The notes: a model not told the origin generated them from the letters alone. A stretch of DNA of 64,000 nucleotides from Burkholderia thailandensis E264 (GCF_000012365.1 NC_007651.1:2418001-2482000); one strand, 5' to 3'; positions 26,780 to 36,983 are shown, numbered from the stretch's first letter. Numbers and translations are program-made.

Positions 26780-26815
26780 ATGAAAAAAGCGGACCCGCAA
26801 GTCCGCTTTTTTCAT
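26780..26815. terminator. Bidirectional intrinsic terminator
   Basis: Perfect 15-bp inverted repeat (26780-26794 with 26801-26815), loop CCGCAA, with six A on one arm and six T on the other, so it works for both convergent genes (asparaginase and LysM). Confidence 0.88.
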
Positions 26816-26838
26816 GCTGCCCGCTGCGCGCGCGTCGT

Positions 26839-27309
26839 TCAGGACTGCGGCGGAATCACGAGCTTCTGGCCCGGATAGATCTTGTCCGGGCTCGACAGCA
26901 TCGGGCGGTTCGCCTGGAAGATCGCGTCGTTCTTCGAGCCGTCGCCATAGTACTTCTCGGCGATCTTCCACAGGTTGTCGCCGGACACGACGTCGTGGTA
27001 TTGCACTTGCGGATCGTCCGGCTGCAGGTCGTCGTCATTGACGCCCGCGACGCCTTGCACGTTGCCCGCCGCCACTTTGACCTTCGCCTTCGTGTCGAGA
27101 TCCGCGACGCTGCCCGTGAGCGTGACGGTGCGCGACGCACCGTCGAACGCGACCGTCAGGTTCGACGTGTCGAGGCCCTGTGCGCAGATGTAGTTCTTGA
27201 TCGCATCGGCGGCCGTCTGGTTCGCGGCGGCCGGATCGGTCGCGGCTTGCTGGTCGCTCTTGCCGAGCAGCTTTTCACCCGCTTCCTTGATGAACGAAAG
27301 AAGACCCAT
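26839..27309 (-). CDS. lysM: BON-LysM protein, Kbp/YgaU-like potassium-binding protein
   Basis: 156 residues. The start MGLLSFIKEAGEKLLG closely matches E. coli YgaU (Kbp). A BON domain (about 50-98: VTLTGSVADLDTKAKVKVAAGNVQGVAGV) and a C-terminal LysM domain (YHDVVSGDNLWKIAEKYYG...IYPGQKLVIPP) follow in the same order. Kbp of E. coli binds K+ in the cytosol and is induced by osmotic stress; no signal peptide is present here either. AAGGAGTGTTGCG precedes the ATG. Confidence 0.93.
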   Translation of the reverse strand: MGLLSFIKEAGEKLLGKSDQQAATDPAAANQTAADAIKNYICAQGLDTSNLTVAFDGASRTVTLTGSVADLDTKAKVKVAAGNVQGVAGVNDDDLQPDDPQVQYHDVVSGDNLWKIAEKYYGDGSKNDAIFQANRPMLSSPDKIYPGQKLVIPPQS

Positions 27310-27939
27310 CGCAACACTCCTTCAGGTGATTGACAAAAATGCGCCGTGAAGTTGCGGGTAGCGCGAGCGATGCGCGCGCTTCCCGAAAGGCGTCGCGAAA
27401 GTGTAGGCGTTCGCGTTGCAAATTGCATGAAAAATCGCCTCGTCGAACGTAAAGAAATGTAATACGTGCTGAGACGAATCCGACAGACGGACACCCGACG
27501 ACGACGTCTGACCGACCAAGGTTTCCTCGTCGGCGCCGGGTGCCGCTGCGGACCCACCCGCCGCTCTCAGCCGAAAGCGGCTTCATATGCCTCGCCGCGC
27601 GCAATGCGCGCGGCGAGGCGCCCCATCGACGATGCGTGCGTGCGCATCGGATTCGATTGCATCGAGTGTCATGTCGACGACTCGTTGCCGTGATAGACAT
27701 CGGGGCACGCTGCGAACGTGCATGGCATCGCGGCGCGGCGCTTCACGAGCGAGCAAGATGCGTCGGGCGATGCCTGATGCGAGCGCTGCACGTGCAAGCC
27801 GAACGACAGGCGCTCGCGCTTGCGCTGCGCCGTATCGGCGCGGCGCTTCTCCGTGCCGCCTCACCGTGCCGCTTCACCGCGACTTCACGCTCTCCAGGCT
27901 TGCCCGCATCGGCGCGACTCGACGCGCCGACACGTTCGC
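27310..27939. other. 630-bp interval upstream of lysM and downstream of glxR
   Basis: The first 150 bp, AT-richer than average, should contain the lysM promoter. The remainder has only Arg/Ser-rich shadow frames. I see no terminator for glxR and no convincing small gene. Confidence 0.4.
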
Positions 27940-28845
27940 TCACGCGAGCTTCTCGTCACGCTGCGGCTCGCCGATCTCGAAGTTCGACATGATCTCGAGC
28001 GCGCGCACGATCGCCGAGTGGTCCCATGCGCCGCCGCCGTTCGCCGCGCACACGCTGAAGAGCTGCTGCGCGCTTGCCGTGTGGGGCAGCGCGATGTTCA
28101 TCCGGCGCGCGCCGTCGAGCGCGAGGTTCAGATCCTTGCGATGCAGGTCGATCCGGAAGCCCGGATCGAACGTGCGCTTCGTCATCCGCTCGCCGTGCAG
28201 CTCGAGAATCCGCGACGACGCGAAGCCGCCCATCAGCGCGCGCCGCACGCGCTCCGGGTCCGCGCCCGAGCGCGCGGCGAAGAGGAGCGCCTCCGCGACC
28301 GCCTCGATGTTCAGCGCGACGATGATCTGGTTCGCGACCTTGCAGGTCTGGCCCGCGCCGTTCTCGCCGATCAGCGAGACGTTCTTGCCCATCAGTTCGA
28401 GGAGCGGCTTCGCCTGCTCGAACGCGCGCTGCGGGCCGCCGACCATGATCGTGAGCGTCGCGTCGCGTGCGCCGACCTCGCCGCCCGACACGGGCGCGTC
28501 GAGATAGTCGCAGCCGAGCGCGTTGATCTCCTTCGCGAACTCGCGCGTGTCGAGCGGCGAGATCGAGCTCATGTCGATCACGAGCTTGCCGGCCGACAGG
28601 CCCTTCGCGACGCCGTCGTCGGCGAACAGCACGTTGCGCACGTCGGGCGTGTCGGGCACCATCGAGATCACGATGTCCGCCGCCCGCGCGACGGCCGTCG
28701 AATTCGCGGCGACCTGCGTGCGCTCGCGCAGATCGGCGGGCACCGGATACGCGCCGTTCACGACGAGGCGGTGACCGCCCTTGAGCAGGTTGCGCGCCAT
28801 GTGCGCGCCCATGATGCCGAGGCCGATGAAGCCGATCGTTGCCAT
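27940..28845 (-). CDS. glxR: Tartronate semialdehyde reductase (2-hydroxy-3-oxopropionate reductase)
   Basis: 301-residue beta-hydroxyacid dehydrogenase that reduces tartronate semialdehyde to D-glycerate. The NAD(P) site is IGFIGLGIMGAHMARNLLKGG at the N-terminus, the substrate motif is DAPVSGGEVGARDATLTIM, and the catalytic Lys is in GAGQTCKVANQIIV. The ATG at 28845 follows AGGAGACACCGCA. It is the last gene of gcl-hyi-glxR, 65 bp after hyi, and completes conversion of two glyoxylate to glycerate. Confidence 0.95.
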   Translation of the reverse strand: MATIGFIGLGIMGAHMARNLLKGGHRLVVNGAYPVPADLRERTQVAANSTAVARAADIVISMVPDTPDVRNVLFADDGVAKGLSAGKLVIDMSSISPLDTREFAKEINALGCDYLDAPVSGGEVGARDATLTIMVGGPQRAFEQAKPLLELMGKNVSLIGENGAGQTCKVANQIIVALNIEAVAEALLFAARSGADPERVRRALMGGFASSRILELHGERMTKRTFDPGFRIDLHRKDLNLALDGARRMNIALPHTASAQQLFSVCAANGGGAWDHSAIVRALEIMSNFEIGEPQRDEKLA

Positions 28846-28910
28846 TGCGGTGTCTCCTGTAAGTCCGTGAATGTCGAATGCGGAACGGGTGGATGAGGGC
28901 GCGTGCCGGG

Positions 28911-29720
28911 TCACGCGTCGGTGCGATCGCGCGGCGCGTCGACGCGCGCGATCTGCCGCAGCCAGCCGAGACCTTCGGCCGTCGTCGCGCGCGGCTTGTA
29001 TTCGCAGCCGACGTAGCCTTCGTAGCCGAGCGCGTCGAGCAGATCGAACAGGTACGCGTAATTGATCTCGCCCGTGCCGGGCTCGTGGCGGCCCGGATTG
29101 TCCGCGAGCTGGATGTGCGCGATCGAGCCGATGTGCTTGCGAATCGTCGCCGCGAGCTCGCCCTCCATCCGTTGCATGTGGTAGATGTCGTACTGCAGGA
29201 ACAGGTTGTCGGCGCCAACCGCGCGGATCACGTCGAGCGTTTCGGCGGAGCGGTTCAGCGCGAAGCCGGGGATGTCGTACGCATTGCACGGCTCGACGAG
29301 AAGGCGCAGGCCCGCCTTCTTCAGTTCCGCGGCTGCGAAGCGCAGGTTATCGACGATCGTCGCGAGCGCCGTGTCGCGCTCGACGCTCGCGGGCGCAATG
29401 CCAACGAGGCAGTTCAGCTGCGGCACCTTCAGCGCGCGCGCATAGTCGATCGCGCGGCCGACACCGTCCTGGAATTCGCCGACGCGATCGGGCAGGCAGG
29501 CGATGCCGCGCTCGCCCTGATCCCAGTTGCCCGCAGGCAGGTTGTGCAGCACGAGGCGCAGGCGATTGGCGTCGAGACGCTCGGCGAGCTCGTCTTTCGC
29601 GTACGGATACGGGAACAGGAACTCGACGGCGCCGAATCCCGCATCGGCCGCCGCCTCGAAGCGGTCGAGGAACGGCATTTCGTTGAACAGCATCGTCAGG
29701 TTGGCTGCGAATTTCGGCAT
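28911..29720 (-). CDS. hyi: Hydroxypyruvate isomerase
   Basis: 269-residue TIM-barrel isomerase interconverting tartronate semialdehyde and hydroxypyruvate. MPKFAANLTMLFNEMPFLDRF, LHNLPAGNWDQGERGIACLP, IYHMQRMEGEL and HEPGTGEINYAYLF match E. coli Hyi closely. I choose the ATG at 29720 because homologues begin there; upstream in-frame ATGs at 29729 and 29789 remain possible but have no better ribosome-binding site. It is the middle gene of the glyoxylate operon. Confidence 0.93.
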   Translation of the reverse strand: MPKFAANLTMLFNEMPFLDRFEAAADAGFGAVEFLFPYPYAKDELAERLDANRLRLVLHNLPAGNWDQGERGIACLPDRVGEFQDGVGRAIDYARALKVPQLNCLVGIAPASVERDTALATIVDNLRFAAAELKKAGLRLLVEPCNAYDIPGFALNRSAETLDVIRAVGADNLFLQYDIYHMQRMEGELAATIRKHIGSIAHIQLADNPGRHEPGTGEINYAYLFDLLDALGYEGYVGCEYKPRATTAEGLGWLRQIARVDAPRDRTDA

Positions 29721-29821
29721 GTCGGTCATCTCGCTGGTCGGTCGGTTGTGCAAGTCGAAGCGGTCAAGCTGATCAGCGATGCTGATCAATCAAGCAGGCG
29801 AAGCGATGGGCGCGAGGCGCG

Positions 29822-31597
<1,776 letters not shown>

Positions 31598-31697
31598 GAA
31601 ATGTCTCCTTGTTCGATGCGAATCGCGGGTATCGCTGGTGTCGAGGACACTTTAGGGATGCAGGAAAGGTTTGATAAGATCGAGCCGAGTCGCTTAT

Positions 31698-31718
31698 TTC
31701 GAGACTAAAAGTATCGAA
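31698..31718. promoter_or_regulatory. Candidate LysR-type operator TTCGA-N11-TCGAA
   Basis: A dyad of 5-bp arms (31698-31702 and 31714-31718) with an 11-bp spacer lies in the 162-bp region between gcl and the divergent LysR gene. LysR regulators typically bind T-N11-A dyads in such regions (established). A second dyad, ATAAG-N14-CTTAT (31674-31697), overlaps it. Assignment is inference. Confidence 0.45.
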
Positions 31719-31759
31719 TGCCGGGCGCGCGCGACGGCGCCGGGTGGGGGAGGCAGCGG

Positions 31760-32671
31760 ATGGACCGATTCAAGCAGATCGAAACCTTCGTGCGGGTGGC
31801 CGACGCGGGCAGCCTCGCGGCGGCCGCGCTCGAGGAGGGCGTGTCGCCCGTCGTGCTCGGGCGGCGGATCGACGCGCTCGAGAAGCGCCTCGGCGTGAAG
31901 CTGATGTACCGGTCGACGCGCCGGCTCGTCGTGAGCGAGGACGGCGCCGCGTTCCTCGAGCGCTGTCGCGGGCTCCTCACCGAGTGGGCGCAGGCCGAGA
32001 ACGAGGTTGTCGCGGGGCGCCGCGCGGTGGGCGGGCATCTGATCGTGTCGGCGCCCGCCGCGTTCGGCCGCAAGCACGTCGCGCCGCTCGCGCCCGCGTT
32101 CATCGCCGACAAGCCCGACCTGCAGATGTCGTTCAACCTGACCGACCGCGTCGTCGATCTCGTGCGCGAGGGCTACGATCTGTCGATCCGGATCGGCGGC
32201 GCGGTCGATCCGAACTTCGTCGCGGTGAAGCTCGCGTCGAACCGGCGCGTCGTGTGCGGCACGCCCGAGTATTTTCGCCGGCACGGCCGGCCGAAGACGC
32301 TCGACGATCTCGCGGGCCACAACTGTCTCGCGTTCAATCTGCAGGGCGGCCAGAACCGCGGCTGGTACTTCCGGCGCAGCGGCAAGCTCGTGACGATGCG
32401 CGTGTCGGGCACGCTCGACTGCAACGACGGCGAGCTCCTGCACCGCTGGGTGTCGGAGGGGCTCGGGCTCGGCTGGCGCTCGACGTGGGAGATCGCGCAG
32501 CAGCTCGCGCGCGGCGAGCTCGAGACGGTGCTCGACGAGTACGCGCTGCCCGACTACGACATCCTCGCCGTCTATCCGCAGCAGCGCTACGTGCCGGCGC
32601 GCGTGCGCTACTTCATCGATTACTTGCGCGACGTCTATGCGCGGCCGGGGTATTGGGAAGGCGCCGAGTGA
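31760..32671 (+). CDS. LysR family transcriptional regulator
   Basis: 303 residues. The N-terminal winged helix-turn-helix (FVRVADAGSLAAAALEEGVSPVVLGRRIDALEKRLGVKL region, about 9-47) and a periplasmic-binding-like effector domain are intact. MDRFKQIETF at 31760 is the start, preceded by GGGGGAGGCAGCGG; an ATG 42 bp upstream has no site. It diverges from gcl, so it most likely controls the glyoxylate operon, perhaps with glyoxylate as effector (inference). Confidence 0.9.
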   Translation: MDRFKQIETFVRVADAGSLAAAALEEGVSPVVLGRRIDALEKRLGVKLMYRSTRRLVVSEDGAAFLERCRGLLTEWAQAENEVVAGRRAVGGHLIVSAPAAFGRKHVAPLAPAFIADKPDLQMSFNLTDRVVDLVREGYDLSIRIGGAVDPNFVAVKLASNRRVVCGTPEYFRRHGRPKTLDDLAGHNCLAFNLQGGQNRGWYFRRSGKLVTMRVSGTLDCNDGELLHRWVSEGLGLGWRSTWEIAQQLARGELETVLDEYALPDYDILAVYPQQRYVPARVRYFIDYLRDVYARPGYWEGAE

Positions 32672-32758
32672 GCGCGATCCGGCGCCGCGCGCGGTTCTCG
32701 AACGGGCGCCGGATCGCGAGGTCGCCGGATCGGGCGGGTCAGGCGGCCGCCCTTCCCG

Positions 32759-33184
32759 CTACCCGACGACGAGCACGCCGTTCATCGTCTCGTGCCCGGA
32801 GCCGCAGAAGATGTCGCACAGGAACTGAACCGTGCCTGGATCGCCCGCCTGCGCGGCAAGATGCACGAGCGCGCCTGGCGGCACGTCCGCACGCACGCCG
32901 TACTGCGGGATCGAGAAGCCCATCACGGTGTCCTGCGCGGTCAGCTCGAACACGACCGATTCGTGCGGCGCGAGCGCGATCCGGTCCGGCGTGAACACGA
33001 AGCGCCGCGCGTGGACCTTGATCACGCGCGGCGGTGCCGCGCGCACATGCGGCGCGTCGACGCCCGCGAGCACGGCAAGCGCCGCGCCGCCCGCGGCGAA
33101 GAGCCAGCGGCGGCGCGATGCGGATGGCACAGTCGCTTGAGCCCGGCCGCGAAGCGCACGCGGATCGAAGAAAAAATGGCGCAT
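32759..33184 (-). CDS. Exported cupredoxin with a CuA-like Cys-Cys-His-Met motif
   Basis: 141 residues. The twin-arginine-like leader (SRRRWLFAAGGAALAVLAG, about 22-41) precedes a cupredoxin domain resembling the C-terminal domain of cytochrome oxidase subunit II. The motif CDIFCGSGHETM supplies Cys123, Cys127, His131 and Met134. At the position of the first CuA His (DVLHSF in COX2), this protein has DTVMGF with Met88. It lacks the COX2 membrane helices. Ten bp separate it from the upstream metallophosphoesterase gene, so the two are co-transcribed. Function unknown; electron transfer or copper sensing/handling is inference. Confidence 0.82.
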   Translation of the reverse strand: MRHFFFDPRALRGRAQATVPSASRRRWLFAAGGAALAVLAGVDAPHVRAAPPRVIKVHARRFVFTPDRIALAPHESVVFELTAQDTVMGFSIPQYGVRADVPPGALVHLAAQAGDPGTVQFLCDIFCGSGHETMNGVLVVG

Positions 33185-33194
33185 CGCAATCTCC

Positions 33195-34115
33195 TCAGAT
33201 AGTCGATCGTGCCGGTTTCGCGCCGACGGGCATCTCGGTCAGCGCCGGCGCGCGCGCCGCGTCGCCGAGACGCACTTCGCGCCAGCCGAGCCCGCGATAG
33301 GGCGCCGCGGCGTCCCACGGCACCGGCAGGCGCTTGTCCTGCGAGCCGGGCGCGGGCAGCGGGAACATCAGCGAGCGCGCCGCGTGGTGTGCGATGTGGC
33401 CCGTCATCGCGTGGTGCTCCTGATGGATGTGCCCATAGAACACCGTGACGTTCGGATAAGGCATCAGCACGTCGACGACCTTCGCGCCGTCGCGCGTCGC
33501 CCAATCCCATTGCGGCGCGAGATCGAACAGCGGCCGGTGCGTGAACACGACGATGCGCGCGTCCTTCGGCTGCCGCGCGAGGTCCTGCGCGAGCCATTCG
33601 ATCTGCGCGTCGCCGACGCGGCCGGCCGGATCCGACACGTTGTCGACGACGACGAAATGCACGCCCTTGTGATCGAACGCGTAATGCGTGTCGCCGAAAA
33701 TTTCGCGGTAGGCGGCGCCTGCGTCGAGGCTCGCGTCGTGCTCGCCCGGCATCAGGTGCAGCGGCTTCGCCCTCAATTGCGCGACGATCGACTGGAACTG
33801 CCGCATCCGCGTGCGGCGCTCGGCCGGGTCGTCGGTCGTGTGCGTGAGGTCGCCCGTGAACATCACGAAGTCGGGCGCGACGGGCAGTGCGTTGACGGCT
33901 TCGATCGCTTTCGGCAGCGTGCCGCGCGCGTCGGGATTGATCGCGGGGCCGGAGAAGCCCCAGTGCGCATCGGAGAGCTGGACGAAGAAAAAATCCGCGT
34001 CGGCGTTCGCGGCGATGCTCCAGCCGGGCAGCGCGGACGCGAACGCAACGCCGCCGCCGCATGCGGCAAGGCGCAGGAAGTCGCGCCGTTTCAGGGCTCG
34101 GGTGAGGGTCGGCAT
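33195..34115 (-). CDS. Tat-exported calcineurin-like metallophosphoesterase
   Basis: 306 residues. The Tat signal is LKRRDFLRLAACGGG (about 8-22). Metal-site motifs in order: Asp49 and His51 in QLSDAHWG, Asp89 in FTGDLTH, then GEHD at 124-127 where the family usually has GNHD/E, His193 in FTHRP, and His229/His231 in GHIHQEHH. It hydrolyses a phosphoester of unknown identity in the periplasm. First gene of the pair with the cupredoxin and divergent from the ECF sigma gene. A ribosome-binding site AAGGAGCCCTC precedes the ATG. Confidence 0.88.
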   Translation of the reverse strand: MPTLTRALKRRDFLRLAACGGGVAFASALPGWSIAANADADFFFVQLSDAHWGFSGPAINPDARGTLPKAIEAVNALPVAPDFVMFTGDLTHTTDDPAERRTRMRQFQSIVAQLRAKPLHLMPGEHDASLDAGAAYREIFGDTHYAFDHKGVHFVVVDNVSDPAGRVGDAQIEWLAQDLARQPKDARIVVFTHRPLFDLAPQWDWATRDGAKVVDVLMPYPNVTVFYGHIHQEHHAMTGHIAHHAARSLMFPLPAPGSQDKRLPVPWDAAAPYRGLGWREVRLGDAARAPALTEMPVGAKPARSTI

Positions 34116-34322
34116 GAGGGCTCCTTCGCAAGTGACGGTTCGTGCATGCGATACCGTCGCCGCGGCGCGGCTATTCCCGGTTTATTTTTCGTCTCCGGGC
34201 GCGGATCGCGGGAATAAACTGGAGCGATGAGCGGTAAGCATCGTTGACGGCGTGCGCCGCATCGGGCGGCGTGCGCCGGAGGCGAGCGGCCGGCGGGCGG
34301 CCGCGCATCCCCGGGAGGCGAC

Positions 34323-35045
34323 GTGGGTCAATTCGGCCGAGTGGTCGACGAACGCAACGCGGGCGACGAGGGCGGCGAGGATGAGCAGGACGGCGAGGCC
34401 GCGGCGGCGCGCGGCGAGCGCTTTCGCACGCTCGCGCTGCCGCATCTGGACGCCGCGTACAACCTCGCGCGCTGGCTGTGCGGCAATGCGAGCGACGCGG
34501 AGGACGTCGTGCAGGACGCGTGCATGCGCGCGTTTCGCTTTCTGGATTCGTGCCGCGGCGACAACGCGCGGCCGTGGCTGCTGACGATCGTGCGCCACAC
34601 CTGGTACACCGAGTGGCGGCGGCGGGCGAATGCACACGAAGTCGCCGCGACCGACGCGCTCGACGCCGCCGATTCGCCGGACGACTGGCAGCCGGCGGCC
34701 GAAGATCCGCTCGCGCTGCTGATGCGCAGCGAAGACGCGCACCGCGTGAACGCCGCGCTCGCGAAGCTGCCGCCCGAGTACCGCGAGGTGCTCGTGCTGC
34801 GCGAAATGGAGGACTTGAGCTACCGTGAGATCGCGGCGATCGCCGACGTGCCTGTCGGCACCGTGATGTCGCGGCTCGCGAGGGCGCGGCGGCGGCTCGC
34901 CGCGTTGCTCGGCGGCGCGCACGACGAGACGGCGCACGCATCGCGCGCCGCCCGCGCGCCGGCGCGTTCGGGCGAGCGCGCGGCGGACGGCGAGCGGGGC
35001 ACGCCGCCGTCCGGAACCGCATCGGAGGCCATCGATGGACTGTAA
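34323..35045 (+). CDS. ECF-family RNA polymerase sigma factor
   Basis: 240 residues starting at GTG, preceded by CGGGAGGCGAC. Region 2 (about 33-105: LDAAYNLARWLCGNASDAEDVVQDACMRAFR, WLLTIVRHTWYTEWRRR) and region 4 (about 145-193: LPPEYREVLVLREMEDLSYREIAAI, GTVMSRLARARRRL) are typical of ECF sigma factors. Acidic N- and Arg/Pro-rich C-terminal extensions flank them. Its 3' end overlaps the anti-sigma gene by 11 bp. It probably controls its own operon and the divergent phosphoesterase-cupredoxin genes (inference). Confidence 0.92.
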   Translation: MGQFGRVVDERNAGDEGGEDEQDGEAAAARGERFRTLALPHLDAAYNLARWLCGNASDAEDVVQDACMRAFRFLDSCRGDNARPWLLTIVRHTWYTEWRRRANAHEVAATDALDAADSPDDWQPAAEDPLALLMRSEDAHRVNAALAKLPPEYREVLVLREMEDLSYREIAAIADVPVGTVMSRLARARRRLAALLGGAHDETAHASRAARAPARSGERAADGERGTPPSGTASEAIDGL

Positions 35046-36018
35046 CGAAGCGCGTGCGCTGCTCGGCGCGGACGTCGACCGCGAGCTTTCCGCGCCCGAC
35101 GCGTGGCGGATCGAGCGGCACGTCGACAGTTGCAGTGCGTGCCGTGCCGAGCGGGAGCGGCTCGTCGCGCTTGGCCGGGCGGTGCGGCGGGGAGGATACC
35201 ATCGCGCGCCGCCCGTGCTGCGCGAGCGGATTGCCGCGCAATTGGCGGGGGCGGAGGCGCCGTTGGTGGAGGGGCCGGCAGCGGAGTTTCCTTCGGTCGA
35301 GACCGCGTCGGGCAAGGCAGGGCGGAGCGCCGAGATTCCGGTTGGCGATGTGCGGGCGTCGCACGTTCCGTCCGCCCACGCGTCGGCGCCGGGCGGCGGC
35401 GGCCCGCCTGCGTCGCGGGCGAAGCGCTGGTTTGCGCGGCCCGGCCCGCACGGCGTGCCCGCCGGTGCCGCGCGCGGCTGGCCGTGGCCGCGCGCCGCGG
35501 CGCTGCCCGGCCTCGGCTGGGGCGTCGCGCTGGCGATCGCGCTCGCCTCGGTGGCGGGGCTCATGTTCGATGCGCGCCGCGCGGGGGCGGAGCGCATCGT
35601 CGACGAAATCGTCGCGAGCCACGTGCGGGCCGGCCTGTCGTCGCGCGACATCGACGTGATCTCGAGCGATCGGCATACGGTCAAGCCGTGGTTCAACGGG
35701 CGCCTCGACTACGCGCCGCCCGTCGTCGATCTGAGCGCGAGCGGCTTCGCACTTGCCGGCGGGCGGCTCGACTATGTCGGGCGGCGGCGCGTCGCGGTGC
35801 TCGTCTATCGCTACCGACAGCACGTGATCGATGTCTATGTGCAGCCGGCGGGCCAGGGCGGCGCGGCGCGTTACGCGACGGTGTCGCAGGGCTATGCGCT
35901 CGACCGCTGGGAGGCGGCGGGCATGACGTGGTGGGCGGTCACCGACGCGGAGCCGTCCGCGCTCGCGGCGTTCAAGGCGGCGTTGATCTCGCGCGTCGCG
36001 TCGCCGCGGGCCGAATGA
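35035..36018 (+). CDS. Membrane anti-sigma factor with zinc-finger (ZAS) domain
   Basis: 327 residues. The N-terminal ZAS motif H-x3-C-x2-C lies in RHVDSCSACRAER (about 28-40), a Pro/Ala-rich linker follows, then one membrane helix (WGVALAIALASVAGLMF, about 162-178) and a periplasmic domain of about 145 residues. It overlaps the sigma gene, as sigma/anti-sigma pairs often do, and should sequester that sigma factor until a periplasmic or redox signal. The zinc-finger cysteines suggest possible thiol or metal sensing, as in RsrA/ChrR types. Confidence 0.88.
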   Translation: MDCNEARALLGADVDRELSAPDAWRIERHVDSCSACRAERERLVALGRAVRRGGYHRAPPVLRERIAAQLAGAEAPLVEGPAAEFPSVETASGKAGRSAEIPVGDVRASHVPSAHASAPGGGGPPASRAKRWFARPGPHGVPAGAARGWPWPRAAALPGLGWGVALAIALASVAGLMFDARRAGAERIVDEIVASHVRAGLSSRDIDVISSDRHTVKPWFNGRLDYAPPVVDLSASGFALAGGRLDYVGRRRVAVLVYRYRQHVIDVYVQPAGQGGAARYATVSQGYALDRWEAAGMTWWAVTDAEPSALAAFKAALISRVASPRAE

Positions 36019-36175
36019 CCGGGGGGGCGATGCGTCCCTATCAAGCCAAGTCAGGCCGGGCTGGGCCGGCGCCCGCCGCGCGTGCCCCGCGAACGAGCGC
36101 GTGCCCAGCGTTGCTCGCGAAGTCCCCAAGTCGTTGAAAACACGGCCGAAACGCGCCGCGAAACGTCGGTTGGCC

Positions 36176-36204
36176 TTGCGTGCGGCCCATATCCGGGTTA
36201 AACT
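36176..36204 (+). promoter_or_regulatory. rpsF: Sigma-70 promoter of the rpsF operon
   Basis: TTGCGT (36176-36181) and TAAACT (36199-36204) with exact 17-bp spacing, 67 bp before the rpsF ATG. Fits a strong ribosomal-protein promoter; assigned by eye. Confidence 0.6.
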
Positions 36205-36220
36205 CTCCGGCTTCTCACTT

Positions 36221-36248
36221 GCCACACCGGTTCAGACGCCCGGGTGGC
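36221..36248 (+). promoter_or_regulatory. rpsF: Candidate S6:S18 autoregulatory leader hairpin
   Basis: The rpsF 5' leader can fold GCCAC (36221-36225) with GTGGC (36244-36248), placing ACCGG inside. Leaders of rpsF in many bacteria carry a hairpin with an unpaired CCG recognised by the S6:S18 complex (established). This leader has the expected CACACCGG element and position, but the fold was not computed. Confidence 0.45.
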
Positions 36249-36270
36249 TTTTATCCACAAGGAGTGTGTA

Positions 36271-36645
36271 ATGCGTCATTACGAAATCGTCTTCATCGTG
36301 CACCCCGATCAGAGCGAGCAAGTGCCCGCGATGATCGAGCGTTACAAGTCCACGATCACGTCGCACGGCGGTCAGATCCACCGCGTCGAAGACTGGGGCC
36401 GCCGCCAACTGGCCTACATGATCGAGAAACTCGCGAAGGCTCACTACGTTTGCATGAACATCGAGTGCGACCAGACGACGCTCGACGAACTCGAACACGC
36501 GTTCAAGTTCAACGACGCCGTGCTGCGCCACCTCATCGTCAAGATGAAGAAGGCCGAAACCGGCCCGTCGCCGATGATGAAGGAAGTTCAGCGCGAAGAA
36601 GCCAAGAAGGCGGCTGCAGCCCAGCCGACCGAAGCGCAGGCTTAA
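36271..36645 (+). CDS. rpsF: 30S ribosomal protein S6
   Basis: 124 residues. [25 protein letters not shown] is the canonical S6 start, and [23 protein letters not shown] is the rRNA/S18 contact region. The Ala/Glu-rich tail replaces the acidic tail of E. coli S6. AAGGAG lies 8 nt before the ATG. First gene of rpsF-priB-rpsR-rplI; S6 binds S18 in the 30S platform. Confidence 0.98.
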
Positions 36646-36681
36646 CGCACCAAGCCATCAGGGAAGGAGCGCGTCGCTTTC

Positions 36682-36981
36682 GTGAACAGGCTGCAACTGA
36701 CGGCGAGCGTCGTCGAGCGTGAACCGGTGCGGTACACCCCCGCCGGCGTTCCGATCGCAAGCGCCACGTTGCAGCATCGCACGGAAGTCGTCGAGGCAGG
36801 CATCGCCCGGCAGGTCGAATTGACGATCCCGGCCGTTGCGGCAGGCGAGGCGAGCGGCAAGCTGGAAGCGTGCGAGATGGGCGTCGAGACGCTCTTCACC
36901 GGCTTCCTGGCGAAAAGGCACCGCAACGCGAGAACCCTGGTGTTTCACATCACAGCATTGCAGGACATTGGAAAGGACTGA
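36682..36981 (+). CDS. priB: Primosomal replication protein N
   Basis: 99-residue single OB-fold protein that binds ssDNA and PriA during replication restart. [25 protein letters not shown] is the PriB/SSB-like start. The start is GTG with GGGAAGGAG upstream. Embedded between rpsF and rpsR as in other beta- and gamma-proteobacteria, and its stop lies 2 bp before rpsR. Confidence 0.96.
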
Positions 36982-36983
36982 AC

